Origin: Kiloniellaceae bacterium
GTDB taxonomy: Bacteria; Pseudomonadota; Alphaproteobacteria; Kiloniellales; J153
Assembly: GCA_021776175.1 (NCBI GenBank)
Contig: JAJFGJ010000022.1
Span: 40,651-104,650, forward strand
Length of the DNA: 64,000 nucleotides
Reading direction: 5' to 3'
Shown piece by piece: positions 28,369-37,195 of this stretch; the stretch's first letter is position 1, and each line of letters opens with the position of its first letter. A program made the translations under genes and the position numbers. The notes beneath the pieces are model-generated. The model was given only the letters and a program-made list of their open reading frames with translations, ran no database searches and was not told the DNA's origin.

Positions 28369-29487
28369 ATGACCAAAATCCACCCGGTCGTCATGCCGAA
28401 ATGGGGCCTGGCGATGGCCGAGGGCACGGTGGTCGAGTGGCACATCGTGGAAGGCTCCGAGGTCGGCGCGGGCGACGACCTGCTCGATATCGAGACGACC
28501 AAGATCACCAATGTCGTCGAATCCTCCCATGCCGGCCTGCTGCGCCGGCAGGTCGCGGCCGAGGGCGCGACCTTGCCGGTCGGCGCCCTGCTCGCGGTGA
28601 TGGCCGAGGCGGAGGTCCCGGACGCGGAGATCGACGCCTTCATCGCCGACTTCAACGCCAACTTCGAGGTGGCGGCGGCCGAGGCCGAGGCCACCGCACC
28701 CGAGCCGCAAATCATCGACGCGGGCGGCGTCGCCATCAACCTCCTGCGTATGGGCAAAGCGGACGGCCCGCCGATCGTGCTGATTCACGGTTTCGGCGGC
28801 GACTTGAATAACTGGATGTTCAATCAGCCCATGCTGGCCGAACGTCACAGCGTCTATGCCCTCGACCTCCCGGGCCATGGCCGCTCCTCCAAGGACGTGG
28901 GCGCGGGCGATCTGACCATGCTCAGCACCACCTTACTGGCGGCACTCGATACCTTGGGAATCGAGGCCGCGCATCTGGCCGGGCACTCCCTCGGCGGTGC
29001 CATCTCGATGCAAGCCGCGCTCGACAATCCGGCGCGCGCCGCCAGCTTGACCTTGGTTGCCTCGGCCGGCCTGGGTCCCGATATCGACATGGATTACATC
29101 GAGGGCTTCGTGCGCGCGGGCCGGCGCAAGGAGATGAAGCAGGTCCTGCAAGCCCTCTTCGCCGATCCCGGCCTGGTCAGCCGCGACATGGTGGAGGAAC
29201 TGCTCAAGTACAAACGCCTGGACGGCGTGGATCGGGCGCTGACCGCCATTTCCGGCGCGGTCTTCGCCGGCGGCCGCCAAACCGGCGTGCTCGGCCACCG
29301 CCTGCATGAACTCGGAATTCCGATGCAGGTCATCTGGGGCGCCGAGGACCAAATCATCCCGGCCGCCCACGCCAGGGAAGTACCAGCCACGGTCAAGGCC
29401 CACGTCCTGCAAGGCGCCGGTCACATGGTCCATATGGAAAAGGCCGGAGAGGTCAACGCCCTGATCGAGGACCTTATCGCAAGGTAA
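28369..29487 (+). CDS. acoC: Lipoyl-domain alpha/beta-hydrolase E2 component (AcoC-like)
   Basis: A 372-residue fusion. Residues 1-80 are a biotinyl/lipoyl domain with the modified Lys45 in DIETTKITN. After an acidic linker, an alpha/beta-hydrolase fold starts near residue 118, with HGFGGD, nucleophile Ser207 in AGHSLGGA, an Asp in WGAEDQIIP and a late His in GAGHMVHME. This is the layout of AcoC acetyltransferases of acetoin dehydrogenase complexes. The canonical E2 catalytic domain and the E1/E3-binding domain are absent. Confidence 0.88.
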   Translation: MTKIHPVVMPKWGLAMAEGTVVEWHIVEGSEVGAGDDLLDIETTKITNVVESSHAGLLRRQVAAEGATLPVGALLAVMAEAEVPDAEIDAFIADFNANFEVAAAEAEATAPEPQIIDAGGVAINLLRMGKADGPPIVLIHGFGGDLNNWMFNQPMLAERHSVYALDLPGHGRSSKDVGAGDLTMLSTTLLAALDTLGIEAAHLAGHSLGGAISMQAALDNPARAASLTLVASAGLGPDIDMDYIEGFVRAGRRKEMKQVLQALFADPGLVSRDMVEELLKYKRLDGVDRALTAISGAVFAGGRQTGVLGHRLHELGIPMQVIWGAEDQIIPAAHAREVPATVKAHVLQGAGHMVHMEKAGEVNALIEDLIAR

Positions 29488-29530
29488 AGGCCGCACCCCA
29501 CCACCCTTGACAGGGCGGCTGGCGATGCTG

Positions 29531-29596
29531 TTTGATGACCCTAGCGCCGATTTGAAGCTTAGCTTGCGGGCGCTTAAAAAATGCGGCTAAAGCGAG
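29531..29596 (+). ncRNA. SAM-II riboswitch aptamer, copy 1
   Basis: The stem P1 is AGCGCC (29533) with GGCGCT. The loop has GATTTGA and GCTTGC, and the 3' segment GCTAAAGC. Pseudoknot pairing of AGCTTGC with GCGGCT and of GCTT with AAGC is possible. This arrangement matches the known SAM-II (metA-type) class found upstream of methionine genes in alphaproteobacteria. A terminator-like hairpin follows 10 nt later, suggesting transcriptional control. No covariance model was run. Confidence 0.8.
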
Positions 29597-29604
29597 CGGA
29601 TGTG

Positions 29605-29635
29605 TCCGCCCGGCTTTCAGTCGCGGCGGTTTTTT
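29605..29635 (+). terminator. Rho-independent terminator between the two SAM-II aptamers
   Basis: CCGCC (29606-29610) pairs with GGCGG (29625-29629), followed directly by a run of six T. An alternative hairpin GCGGATGTGTCCGC at 29596-29609 would capture the left arm and could act as an antiterminator. Confidence 0.7.
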
Positions 29636-29659
29636 CGTGCCGGTTCCAATAAACCGGCA

Positions 29660-29709
29660 CACGCGGGATTTGAGGGGCAGCTTGCACCGCGTCACCAATG
29701 CTAAAGCGC
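29660..29709 (+). ncRNA. SAM-II riboswitch aptamer, copy 2
   Basis: The stem ACGCGG/CCGCGT is perfect. The loop again has GATTTGA and GCTTGCA, and the 3' segment GCTAAAG, so the conserved core is the same as in copy 1 although stem sequences differ. Pairing of CAGCTTG with CAATGCT would make the pseudoknot. No terminator follows before the osmC-like start 65 nt downstream, so it may act on translation. Tandem SAM-II/SAM-V pairs are known in marine alphaproteobacteria; SAM-V is an alternative class for this copy. Confidence 0.75.
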
Positions 29710-29774
29710 CATGGATGTCCTGACCGTTTGGACGTTCGTGGGCCCTTATTCGAGTGTTGAAGGAGTTCCACGAT

Positions 29775-30302
29775 ATGTCCAAGAACTACAAGAAAGTCTA
29801 CGATACCACCCGCGCCGCCCTGCAAGGCGCGCCGGAGCAAGCCACAGTGACCTTCGAGGCAAAATCGCGCCAAGTCGGCGGCCTGCGTAGCGCAGTCGAG
29901 GTGCGGCAATTCAACCTGGCCGTCGATGAGCCGGAGGAACTGGGCGGTGAGGACACGGCGCCCAATCCGGTGGAGTTGCTGCTTGCCTCCTTGGCCTCAT
30001 GCCAGGAGATCACCTATCGGCTCTACGCCGACGCGCTCGGCATTCCCCTGACCGGTGTCGCGGTGCGGATCGAGGGCGATCTTGACCTGCGCGGCTTCTT
30101 CGCCGCCGGGGACGGCGTGCGCCCCGGCACCCAGTCAATTCGCGCCGCTGTCCGCCTGGATAGCCCGGCACCAGAGTCGGATCTGGCCAGGCTGAAGGAA
30201 ACCGTCGACCGGCACTGCCCGGTGCTTGACATCATTCATAGCGCGACCCCGGTCGAGATAAGCTATGAACGCGTGCTGCCGCTGCAAGGCTTGGTCGCCT
30301 GA
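29775..30302 (+). CDS. OsmC-family protein in methionine operon
   Basis: About 175 residues of the OsmC/Ohr fold. Recognisable are NPVELLLASLASCQEITYRLYADALG, with the family's Cys in ASCQ, and the late Cys in DRHCPVLDII. Two cysteines fit a peroxidase-type active site. AAGGAG lies 9 nt before the ATG at 29775; an earlier ATG at 29754 lacks one. It is the first gene behind the SAM-II leader and is followed by metY after 37 nt. A role linked to sulfur metabolism or sulfide stress is inferred from context. Confidence 0.85.
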   Translation: MSKNYKKVYDTTRAALQGAPEQATVTFEAKSRQVGGLRSAVEVRQFNLAVDEPEELGGEDTAPNPVELLLASLASCQEITYRLYADALGIPLTGVAVRIEGDLDLRGFFAAGDGVRPGTQSIRAAVRLDSPAPESDLARLKETVDRHCPVLDIIHSATPVEISYERVLPLQGLVA

Positions 30303-30339
30303 ATCGAAGCGGTCAAATCAAGAGCGAGGATTCCATATC

Positions 30340-31638
30340 ATGACAATCGATAGCGCAAACCCCGAAACGCTCGTTCTGCACGCCGGCTACCGCAGCGACC
30401 CGGAGACCAATGCCGTCGCGGTGCCCATCTACCAGACCACGGCGTATCAGTTCGAGCACAGCCAACATGCCGAGAACCTTTTCGCACTGAAGGAACTTGG
30501 CAATATCTACAGCCGCATCATGAACCCGACCTGCGCGGTGCTGGAGGAACGCGTGACCGCCCTGGAGGGCGGCGCGGCGGCACTGGCGGTCAGTTCCGGC
30601 CAGGCGGCCTCGGCGATCGCGATCCAGAACATCGCCCGCAACGGCGACAACATTGTCAGCTCCACGGATCTCTATGGCGGCACCTGGAACCTCTTCGCCA
30701 ATACACTCAAGAATTTCGGGATTGAGGTGCGCTTCGTCGATCCGGCCGACCCGAACGCCTTTCGCCAGGCCACCGATGCCCGGACCCGGGCCTACTACGC
30801 CGAAACCCTGCCCAACCCGAAGCTGAAGGTCTTTCCGATCCGCGAGGTCGCCGACATCGGCAACGCACTCGGCGTGCCGCTGATCGTGGACAACACCGCC
30901 GCCCCGATCATCTGTAAGCCACTGCGGCACGGGGCCCATATCGTTGTATATTCGGCGACCAAATACATCGGCGGCCACGGCACCTCGATCGGCGGCATCA
31001 TCGTCGACGGCGGAACCTTCGATTGGGAAAAACACGCCGAACGCTTTCCCCTGCTCAACCAGCCGGACCCCAGCTACCACGGCGCCGTCTGGACCGAGGC
31101 CGTTAAACCCCTGGGCCCAATCGCCTACGTTTTGAAAGCGCGGGTGACGCTGCAACGCGACCTGGGCTACGCCCAAAGCCCCTTCAACGCGTTTCAATTC
31201 ATTCAAGGTTTGGAAACCCTGCCGCTGCGCATGCGCGAGCATTGCCGCAACACCCAGGCGGTGGCCGATCACCTCGCCGATCACGCCGCGGTCGAGACCG
31301 TGATCCACCCCAGTCGTCAAAACGGCGAAGCCAAACGCCGGGCCGACACCTATCTGCAAGGCGGATACGGCGGCCTGGTCGGCTTCGAGCTCAAGGCCGG
31401 CATGGAAGCCGGGCGGCGATTCATCGACGCCCTGAAAATGTTCTATCATGTCGCCAATATCGGCGATGCGCGCAGCCTCGCCATTCACCCGGCCACGACC
31501 ACGCATTCGCAGCTTTCGGCCGAGGAGCGCTTGGCGACCGGTGTCTCGGACGGCTACGTTCGCCTTTCCGTGGGCATCGAACACATCGACGATATCTTGG
31601 CCGATCTCGATCAGGCGCTCGCGGCGGCGGCCGGTTAA
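30340..31638 (+). CDS. metY: O-acetylhomoserine aminocarboxypropyltransferase (sulfhydrylase)
   Basis: About 432 residues, the length of the MetY group of Cys/Met-metabolism PLP enzymes. It has LVLHAGYRSDPETNAVAVPI at the N-terminus, and the PLP lysine is in VVYSATKYIGGHGTSIGG. It combines O-acetylhomoserine with sulfide to give homocysteine. The start at 30340 follows GCGAGGA; a longer frame reaches into osmC. It lies between osmC and metA, consistent with a direct-sulfhydrylation pathway controlled by SAM. Confidence 0.93.
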   Translation: MTIDSANPETLVLHAGYRSDPETNAVAVPIYQTTAYQFEHSQHAENLFALKELGNIYSRIMNPTCAVLEERVTALEGGAAALAVSSGQAASAIAIQNIARNGDNIVSSTDLYGGTWNLFANTLKNFGIEVRFVDPADPNAFRQATDARTRAYYAETLPNPKLKVFPIREVADIGNALGVPLIVDNTAAPIICKPLRHGAHIVVYSATKYIGGHGTSIGGIIVDGGTFDWEKHAERFPLLNQPDPSYHGAVWTEAVKPLGPIAYVLKARVTLQRDLGYAQSPFNAFQFIQGLETLPLRMREHCRNTQAVADHLADHAAVETVIHPSRQNGEAKRRADTYLQGGYGGLVGFELKAGMEAGRRFIDALKMFYHVANIGDARSLAIHPATTTHSQLSAEERLATGVSDGYVRLSVGIEHIDDILADLDQALAAAAG

Positions 31639-31677
31639 GGACTATAAGCCATGACCGGGGCCAAATAAGGAACGGCG

Positions 31678-32635
31678 ATGCCAATCAAGATACCGAACAA
31701 CCTGCCGGCCCGCCAAATACTCGAGCGCGAGGGCGTGCGGATTATCGACGAGACCCATGCCATCCGGCAGGATGTCCGGCCGATGCGCATCCCTCCTCAA
31801 CCTCATGCCGGACAAAATCCGCACCGAGACCCAGTTCGCCCGGGTGATCGGCAGCACGCCCTTGCAGGTCGAGATGACCTTGCTCAACACCGGTTCCTAC
31901 AAATCCAGGAATACGCCAGAACGCCACCTGATCGACTTTTACAAGACCTGGGATCAGGTCCGGGACGAGTTTTTCGACGGCCTGGTCATCACCGGCGCCC
32001 CGGTCGAGACCATGCCCTTCGAAGAGGTCGAGTATTGGCCCGAGCTTTGCCGGATCCTCGACTGGGCGCAGACCAACGTCTATCGCGGCTTTTACATCTG
32101 CTGGGGCGCGCAGGCGGCGCTGTATCATTACCACGGAGTGCCGAAGCACCTCTTGGCGCGCAAAAAGTTCGGCATCTTCCGGCATCGGATCGTGAAGTCC
32201 GACTCCAGCCTGCTGCAAGGATTCAACGACGAATTTTCAATTCCCGTATCGCGCCACACCGAAACGCGCACAAGCGACGTGCCGGACAAGCCGGGCCTGA
32301 ACGTACTCGCTGAATCCCCCGAGTCCGGGCTGTGCCTCATGGAGGATATTCAGCACCGCGCGGCCTATATGTTCAACCACCTGGAATACGACGCCGATAC
32401 CCTCAAGGGCGAATACGAGCGCGATGTCGCCTCCGGGGAGCTGATCCAGATTCCCAAAAATTACTTCCCCGAAGACAACCCCGCGCAGCCGCCGACCAAT
32501 CAATGGCGCTCCTACGCCCACCTTCTATTCTGGAACTGGATCGGCGAGATGTATCAAGGCACCCCCTACGACATCTCCAAAATAGGCGCGAAATGCGCCG
32601 CCGCGGCGCGGGGGGACTTGGATAAGGCAGGGTAA
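31678..32635 (+). pseudogene. metA: Homoserine O-acetyltransferase (MetA family), frameshifted
   Basis: The N-terminus [20 protein letters not shown] and RQDVRPMRI reads in the frame starting at 31678. At about 31790 the family sequence continues in another frame as [20 protein letters not shown] and stays intact to 32635. Two bases appear to be missing in CGCATCCCTCCTC relative to the expected Arg-Ile-Ala-Leu-Leu. The rest is normal, with the Cys nucleophile in [24 protein letters not shown] carries the Glu that in known enzymes selects acetyl-CoA rather than succinyl-CoA, which agrees with metY next door. Sequencing error is a real alternative. Confidence 0.8.
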
Positions 32636-32677
32636 GTTCGCAGGCAAATGAGCCGAGGGAACTCCTGCATTTTGGAC

Positions 32678-33055
32678 TCAGGTTCGCCTGCGGCCAAATC
32701 TTTTTGCCATAGAAGCGCCTAAGTATCCCGTGGCAATTCCCGGTGACGCAAGCAACGTGATGTAGATCAGCTCTAATGGCGGAATCTGGCCCCAATACTT
32801 CATAATAGAAAAACCACTGAAGTAGTGGACATACGCCATGATCAGTGGCCAGCGCCATGGTCGTTTCGGTTCCACAAAACCGAAAATAAATGAGAAGAAC
32901 GCAATCGTCGGCACGAAGAACCTCTCAAAGATAAACAAAGTTTTCATCGCACTGGGTTCGCCGCCGGACGTGAGCCAATTAAAAAAATACATCAGGGCAA
33001 TCGCCACGACCACAGAACACACAAAGAGAGCTAGGGTCTTGATGGGCGCTTTCAT
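32678..33055 (-). CDS. Hypothetical integral membrane protein
   Basis: A 125-residue protein with four likely transmembrane helices, starting with LALFVCSVVVAIALMYFF and ending with a basic RFGRRR tail. I recognise no family. It is less GC-rich than its neighbours. It converges on metA and is followed by the HigA gene about 240 bp upstream on the same strand. Confidence 0.7.
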   Translation of the reverse strand: MKAPIKTLALFVCSVVVAIALMYFFNWLTSGGEPSAMKTLFIFERFFVPTIAFFSFIFGFVEPKRPWRWPLIMAYVHYFSGFSIMKYWGQIPPLELIYITLLASPGIATGYLGASMAKRFGRRRT

Positions 33056-33106
33056 TGCTCTCGCACCACGTTTTGAGCAATGACAGTTTAGGTATATCTC
33101 GTTCTT

Positions 33107-33433
33107 TCACGCGGCGCGCGGCCTGATCATCTTTAGCTCGCCCAGGATTTCGCGGCGGCGTTGCATGAGGTCGTAGTCTGCTTGGAGCCCGAGGAAGAAA
33201 CCCTCGGAAATGCCGAAATAGCGGGCAAGGCGCAGCGCCGTGTCCGCCGTGATCGCGCGCTTACCCAGCACCAGTTCGTTGATCCGGCGCGGCGGCACAT
33301 TCACGGCCCGCGCCAGCGCGTTCTGGCTCAGGCCCATGGGCTTCAGGAACTCCTCCAAGAGGATTTCCCCCGGATGCGGGTTGGGTAGCAGATCGCCCTT
33401 GCCTTTAGTCGTGGTAGTCGACGATTTCGACAT
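33107..33433 (-). CDS. higA: HigA-type antitoxin (XRE family)
   Basis: A 108-residue helix-turn-helix protein. The HTH segment reads GEILLEEFLKPMGLSQNALARA, followed by RRINELVLGKRAITADTALRLARYFG, diagnostic for the HigA/VapI antitoxin group. It overlaps the toxin gene by 29 bp, with the toxin first as in higBA modules. Confidence 0.94.
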   Translation of the reverse strand: MSKSSTTTTKGKGDLLPNPHPGEILLEEFLKPMGLSQNALARAVNVPPRRINELVLGKRAITADTALRLARYFGISEGFFLGLQADYDLMQRRREILGELKMIRPRAA

Positions 33434-33689
33434 CGCTTGGCCCTCCTTCGCTCCAAGTAAAGCAGATGCGCCATTGCTGATTGATGCGGATGCTGTTCTG
33501 CCCGGCGCGATTGCCTTTAAGAGACTCCAGCCGATTTCCCGGCGGCACGCGAAGATCGGCCAAGACTTGCGCTTGATTCAACATACGCAGCTTACGCAAC
33601 GCGACGGCCTGAATCTCACCCGGCAAACGGCGGCTCCGCCGACCGTTCCATATGCGCTCGGTCTCGCGGTCGGCGAAGTTGCGGATCAT
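33405..33689 (-). CDS. higB: HigB/RelE-fold toxin
   Basis: About 94 residues of the HigB plasmid-maintenance type. It starts MIRNFADRETERIWNG, has GNRLESLKGNRAGQNSIRIN and ends with RICFTWSEGGPSDVEIVDYH, the usual C-terminal strand of mRNA-cleaving RelE-family toxins. I chose the ATG at 33689; a GTG two codons before is possible. It is the first gene of the operon with higA. Confidence 0.93.
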   Translation of the reverse strand: MIRNFADRETERIWNGRRSRRLPGEIQAVALRKLRMLNQAQVLADLRVPPGNRLESLKGNRAGQNSIRINQQWRICFTWSEGGPSDVEIVDYHD

Positions 33690-33697
33690 ACGCACAC

Positions 33698-33716
33698 TAT
33701 AACGCGTAACGTTATA
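33698..33716. promoter_or_regulatory. Probable HigBA operator
   Basis: TATAACG-CGTAA-CGTTATA is an inverted repeat immediately upstream of higB, and a further half site GCGTTATAG follows at about 33724. The TATAAC halves also look like -10 elements on the minus strand. This fits autorepression by the antitoxin. Confidence 0.75.
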
Positions 33717-33823
33717 TAGCGCAAGGCGTTATAGTAGTGATGCAGAGATCCCGACCTTGGTTGCCCACTTCTCGGCCCCGGTTTAAAGTCCGCCCAACAT
33801 ATTTTCGCGAACCGCAGTCATAG

Positions 33824-34846
<1,023 letters not shown>

Positions 34847-34996
34847 CATTCCTCGTGCCTGCTACCGCAGGCGCTTAACCAAGCATTCACCTTGCCTTGT
34901 TAGCTTTTCCACGGCCTTGCGGCAGGGGTATCGCGACCAAATCCGCCACCATCTCGCGTGCCCCGAATTAAATTTCCCCGGCGGAACGGAATAACC

Positions 34997-35557
34997 ATGA
35001 ACGCACAAAATGGCAATCCAAGCGCGATCGACGATAAGCTTCAGTCGGAGATTTATAACCTCATCCACTATATCGATCGACTGCGTAAGGAAATCGCCGG
35101 AATCGCGCAGGAAAAGAACAGTCAGACCCGATTCGAAGGTATGGCCGATCGTCTGGACGCGATCATCGGGTCGACCGGTGAGGCCACGGACACCATTTTA
35201 AGTGCGATGGAAACCATCGATGAAAATGTGGGCAAGCTGCGAGCACATCCGGAGCCCAAGGAAATCGACGCTTTGTGCGACCGGATCACCGAACAAACCT
35301 GCGCCGCGATGGAAGCCTGCAGCTTCCAGGATCTGACCGGCCAGCGGGTCTCGAAAGTCATCGGTTCCCTGCGCTTCGTGGAAGACCGGATCAACGCCAT
35401 GTCCGAACTCTGCGGCCGCGAACAGATACAATCGCTCGGCCAGGAAATGGACTATGATGGCGACGTCGATCTCGAGGATGACGGCGTGGCCCTGGAAGGT
35501 CCGCAGCGGGCCGGCGACGCAGTCTCCCAAGCCGATATCGATGCCCTCTTCGACTAA
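34997..35557 (+). CDS. cheZ: Protein phosphatase CheZ
   Basis: A 186-residue helical protein that dephosphorylates CheY-P. The catalytic segment ACSFQDLTGQRVSKVIG holds Asp112 and Gln116, matching the essential Asp and Gln of E. coli CheZ. The C-terminus SQADIDALFD is the CheY-binding tail. The start at 34997 follows GGCGGAACGGA. It stands alone, away from a che cluster. Confidence 0.93.
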   Translation: MNAQNGNPSAIDDKLQSEIYNLIHYIDRLRKEIAGIAQEKNSQTRFEGMADRLDAIIGSTGEATDTILSAMETIDENVGKLRAHPEPKEIDALCDRITEQTCAAMEACSFQDLTGQRVSKVIGSLRFVEDRINAMSELCGREQIQSLGQEMDYDGDVDLEDDGVALEGPQRAGDAVSQADIDALFD

Positions 35558-35668
35558 ACGGGAATAACGCGCGCTGACCGCGCGGGCCAGCCGCTTGACG
35601 GCTCGCCTTCCCGGCGGCGATAGTCCGGTCCAAGTAATTGTCGCGCACACGTTAAGGACCGGCACCCC

Positions 35669-36289
35669 ATGACGAAGTCGAAGAAACGCACCAAACCCAA
35701 GCAGCCGGCCAAGATTAACTGGGGCGGCAAGGCTTCGTCGGGCACTGGCTGGTTCAATCTCATTCTTGGCCTCGTCGCGGCGGCGGCCCTGATCGGCGGT
35801 GGCGTTTATTGGTGGCAAGGCCGGGCCGTGAATGCCGAGTTCATGGCCCTGGTGAGCCAAGGCCAGGCGGCGCTCGAACAAGTGGAGGACTTCCCCAATC
35901 TGGGCCGAACTCACTTAGCGCCTGGCGAGACGCGCAGCTACGACACCTCGACTCCGACCTCAGGGGCGCACGACCCCTTTCCCACCAACCCCGGCGTCTA
36001 CGGATCGCCACAACCGCCGACCAAACTGGTTCACTCGCTGGAGCATGGCATGATTGTGCTCTACTACGACCAGCCGCCACCCGAGGTCATGGAGCAGATT
36101 AAAAGCTGGTCCTCGCTCTACTCCGGCCTTTGGGACGGGATAGTGGTCACACGCTTGTCCGGGCTGGGCCCAAAAGTGATCGCGACCGCGTGGCGAAAGA
36201 AACTGGAGCTTCATCCCTTCGACCCGGCGGCGGTCGCCGCTTTCATAGACGCGTATCGCGGGCGCGGGCCGGAGAATAAGGTGCGCTAA
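35669..36289 (+). CDS. DUF3105 membrane-anchored protein
   Basis: A 206-residue protein with a Lys-rich N-terminus, one transmembrane helix (NLILGLVAAAALIGGGVYWW) and an extracytoplasmic domain. The DUF3105 signature appears as PTSGAHDPFPTNPGVYGSPQPP followed by LVHSLEHGMIVLYY, with conserved histidines that could bind metal. The function of the family is unknown. It converges on the formate/nitrite transporter gene. Confidence 0.88.
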   Translation: MTKSKKRTKPKQPAKINWGGKASSGTGWFNLILGLVAAAALIGGGVYWWQGRAVNAEFMALVSQGQAALEQVEDFPNLGRTHLAPGETRSYDTSTPTSGAHDPFPTNPGVYGSPQPPTKLVHSLEHGMIVLYYDQPPPEVMEQIKSWSSLYSGLWDGIVVTRLSGLGPKVIATAWRKKLELHPFDPAAVAAFIDAYRGRGPENKVR

Positions 36290-36306
36290 GGCGCCCGCCC
36301 GGCGAT

Positions 36307-37122
36307 TTATCCCGCTTCCCGGCCGCGCAGATACACCAGCCAGTAAGTCAGCGCCACCAGGCCGCTGCCGCCCACGATGTTGCCTAGGGTCACGGGCACC
36401 AGGTTGGCGAACAGCGCCGCCAGATCCACCCCCTCTCCGGACGCGATCATGCCCAGCGGGATAAGGTACATGTTGGCCACGGAATGCTCGAAACCCAGGG
36501 CGACGAAGGCGGATATCGGGAACACGATAGCCAGGATCTTGCCGGTCACCTGGCGCGCGGCGAAACACAACCAGACCGCCAGGCACACCATGGTGTTGCA
36601 CAGGACACCCCGAAAGAAGGCGGGGATAGGCTCTAGCTCGACCTTGGCCCGAGCGATGCCCACGGCGGTCTCGGCGACCGCGCCGCCATTCAGCTCCAGC
36701 GCGCCGGCTAAGACGAAAAGCGCCACGGTGCCAATCGCTCCGGCGAAGTTGGCGATGTAGACCAGCCCCCAATTGCGCAGTAACTGACGGCTCGTCACCT
36801 TGCACTCGGCCCAGGCCATGACGATCAGGTTGTTGCCGGTAAAAAGTTCCGCCCCGCCGATCAGCACCAGGATGAGGCCGAGCGAAAAAGCCACCCCGCC
36901 AAGCAGCCGCTCCGCGCCGAAGCCCATATCGCTGCCGGTGATGACCAGGGTATAGAACATAGCCCCAAAACCGATGAAGGCGCCCGCCAGGACTCCCAGG
37001 GTCGCGGTTTTCAGCACCGGCATATTGGCCTTGGCAACACCGCCGCTTTCAATACGCAGCGCGATCTGCGCCGGAGAATAAGCGTCCAGTACATTGTTGG
37101 TAAGGTGGTTCGGGTCTGACAT
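36307..37122 (-). CDS. Formate/nitrite transporter family protein (FocA/NirC)
   Basis: A 271-residue FNT-family channel with six helices. Family segments are YSPAQIALRIESGGVAKAN near the N-terminus and GVLCNTMVCLAVWLCFAARQ. The pore region AFVALGFEHSVANMYLIPLGM contains the central His. Substrate (formate, nitrite, hydrosulfide or lactate) is not determinable. It follows the malonate/ODC operon on the same strand, 73 bp after the hydrolase gene. Confidence 0.93.
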   Translation of the reverse strand: MSDPNHLTNNVLDAYSPAQIALRIESGGVAKANMPVLKTATLGVLAGAFIGFGAMFYTLVITGSDMGFGAERLLGGVAFSLGLILVLIGGAELFTGNNLIVMAWAECKVTSRQLLRNWGLVYIANFAGAIGTVALFVLAGALELNGGAVAETAVGIARAKVELEPIPAFFRGVLCNTMVCLAVWLCFAARQVTGKILAIVFPISAFVALGFEHSVANMYLIPLGMIASGEGVDLAALFANLVPVTLGNIVGGSGLVALTYWLVYLRGREAG

Positions 37123-37195
37123 GTGCGGTCCTCATACCAAGGAATGTCGTTGGCGCTACGATTACGAATCCCGGCCCTCGCCAACTAGCGCCGGG

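Noticed and set aside
31784..31800. Programmed +1 frameshift in metA
   Set aside because: A CCC run is present but not in the zero frame as a slippery codon, no stop or stimulatory structure is evident, and the result would lack a conserved residue. Deletion or sequencing error is simpler.
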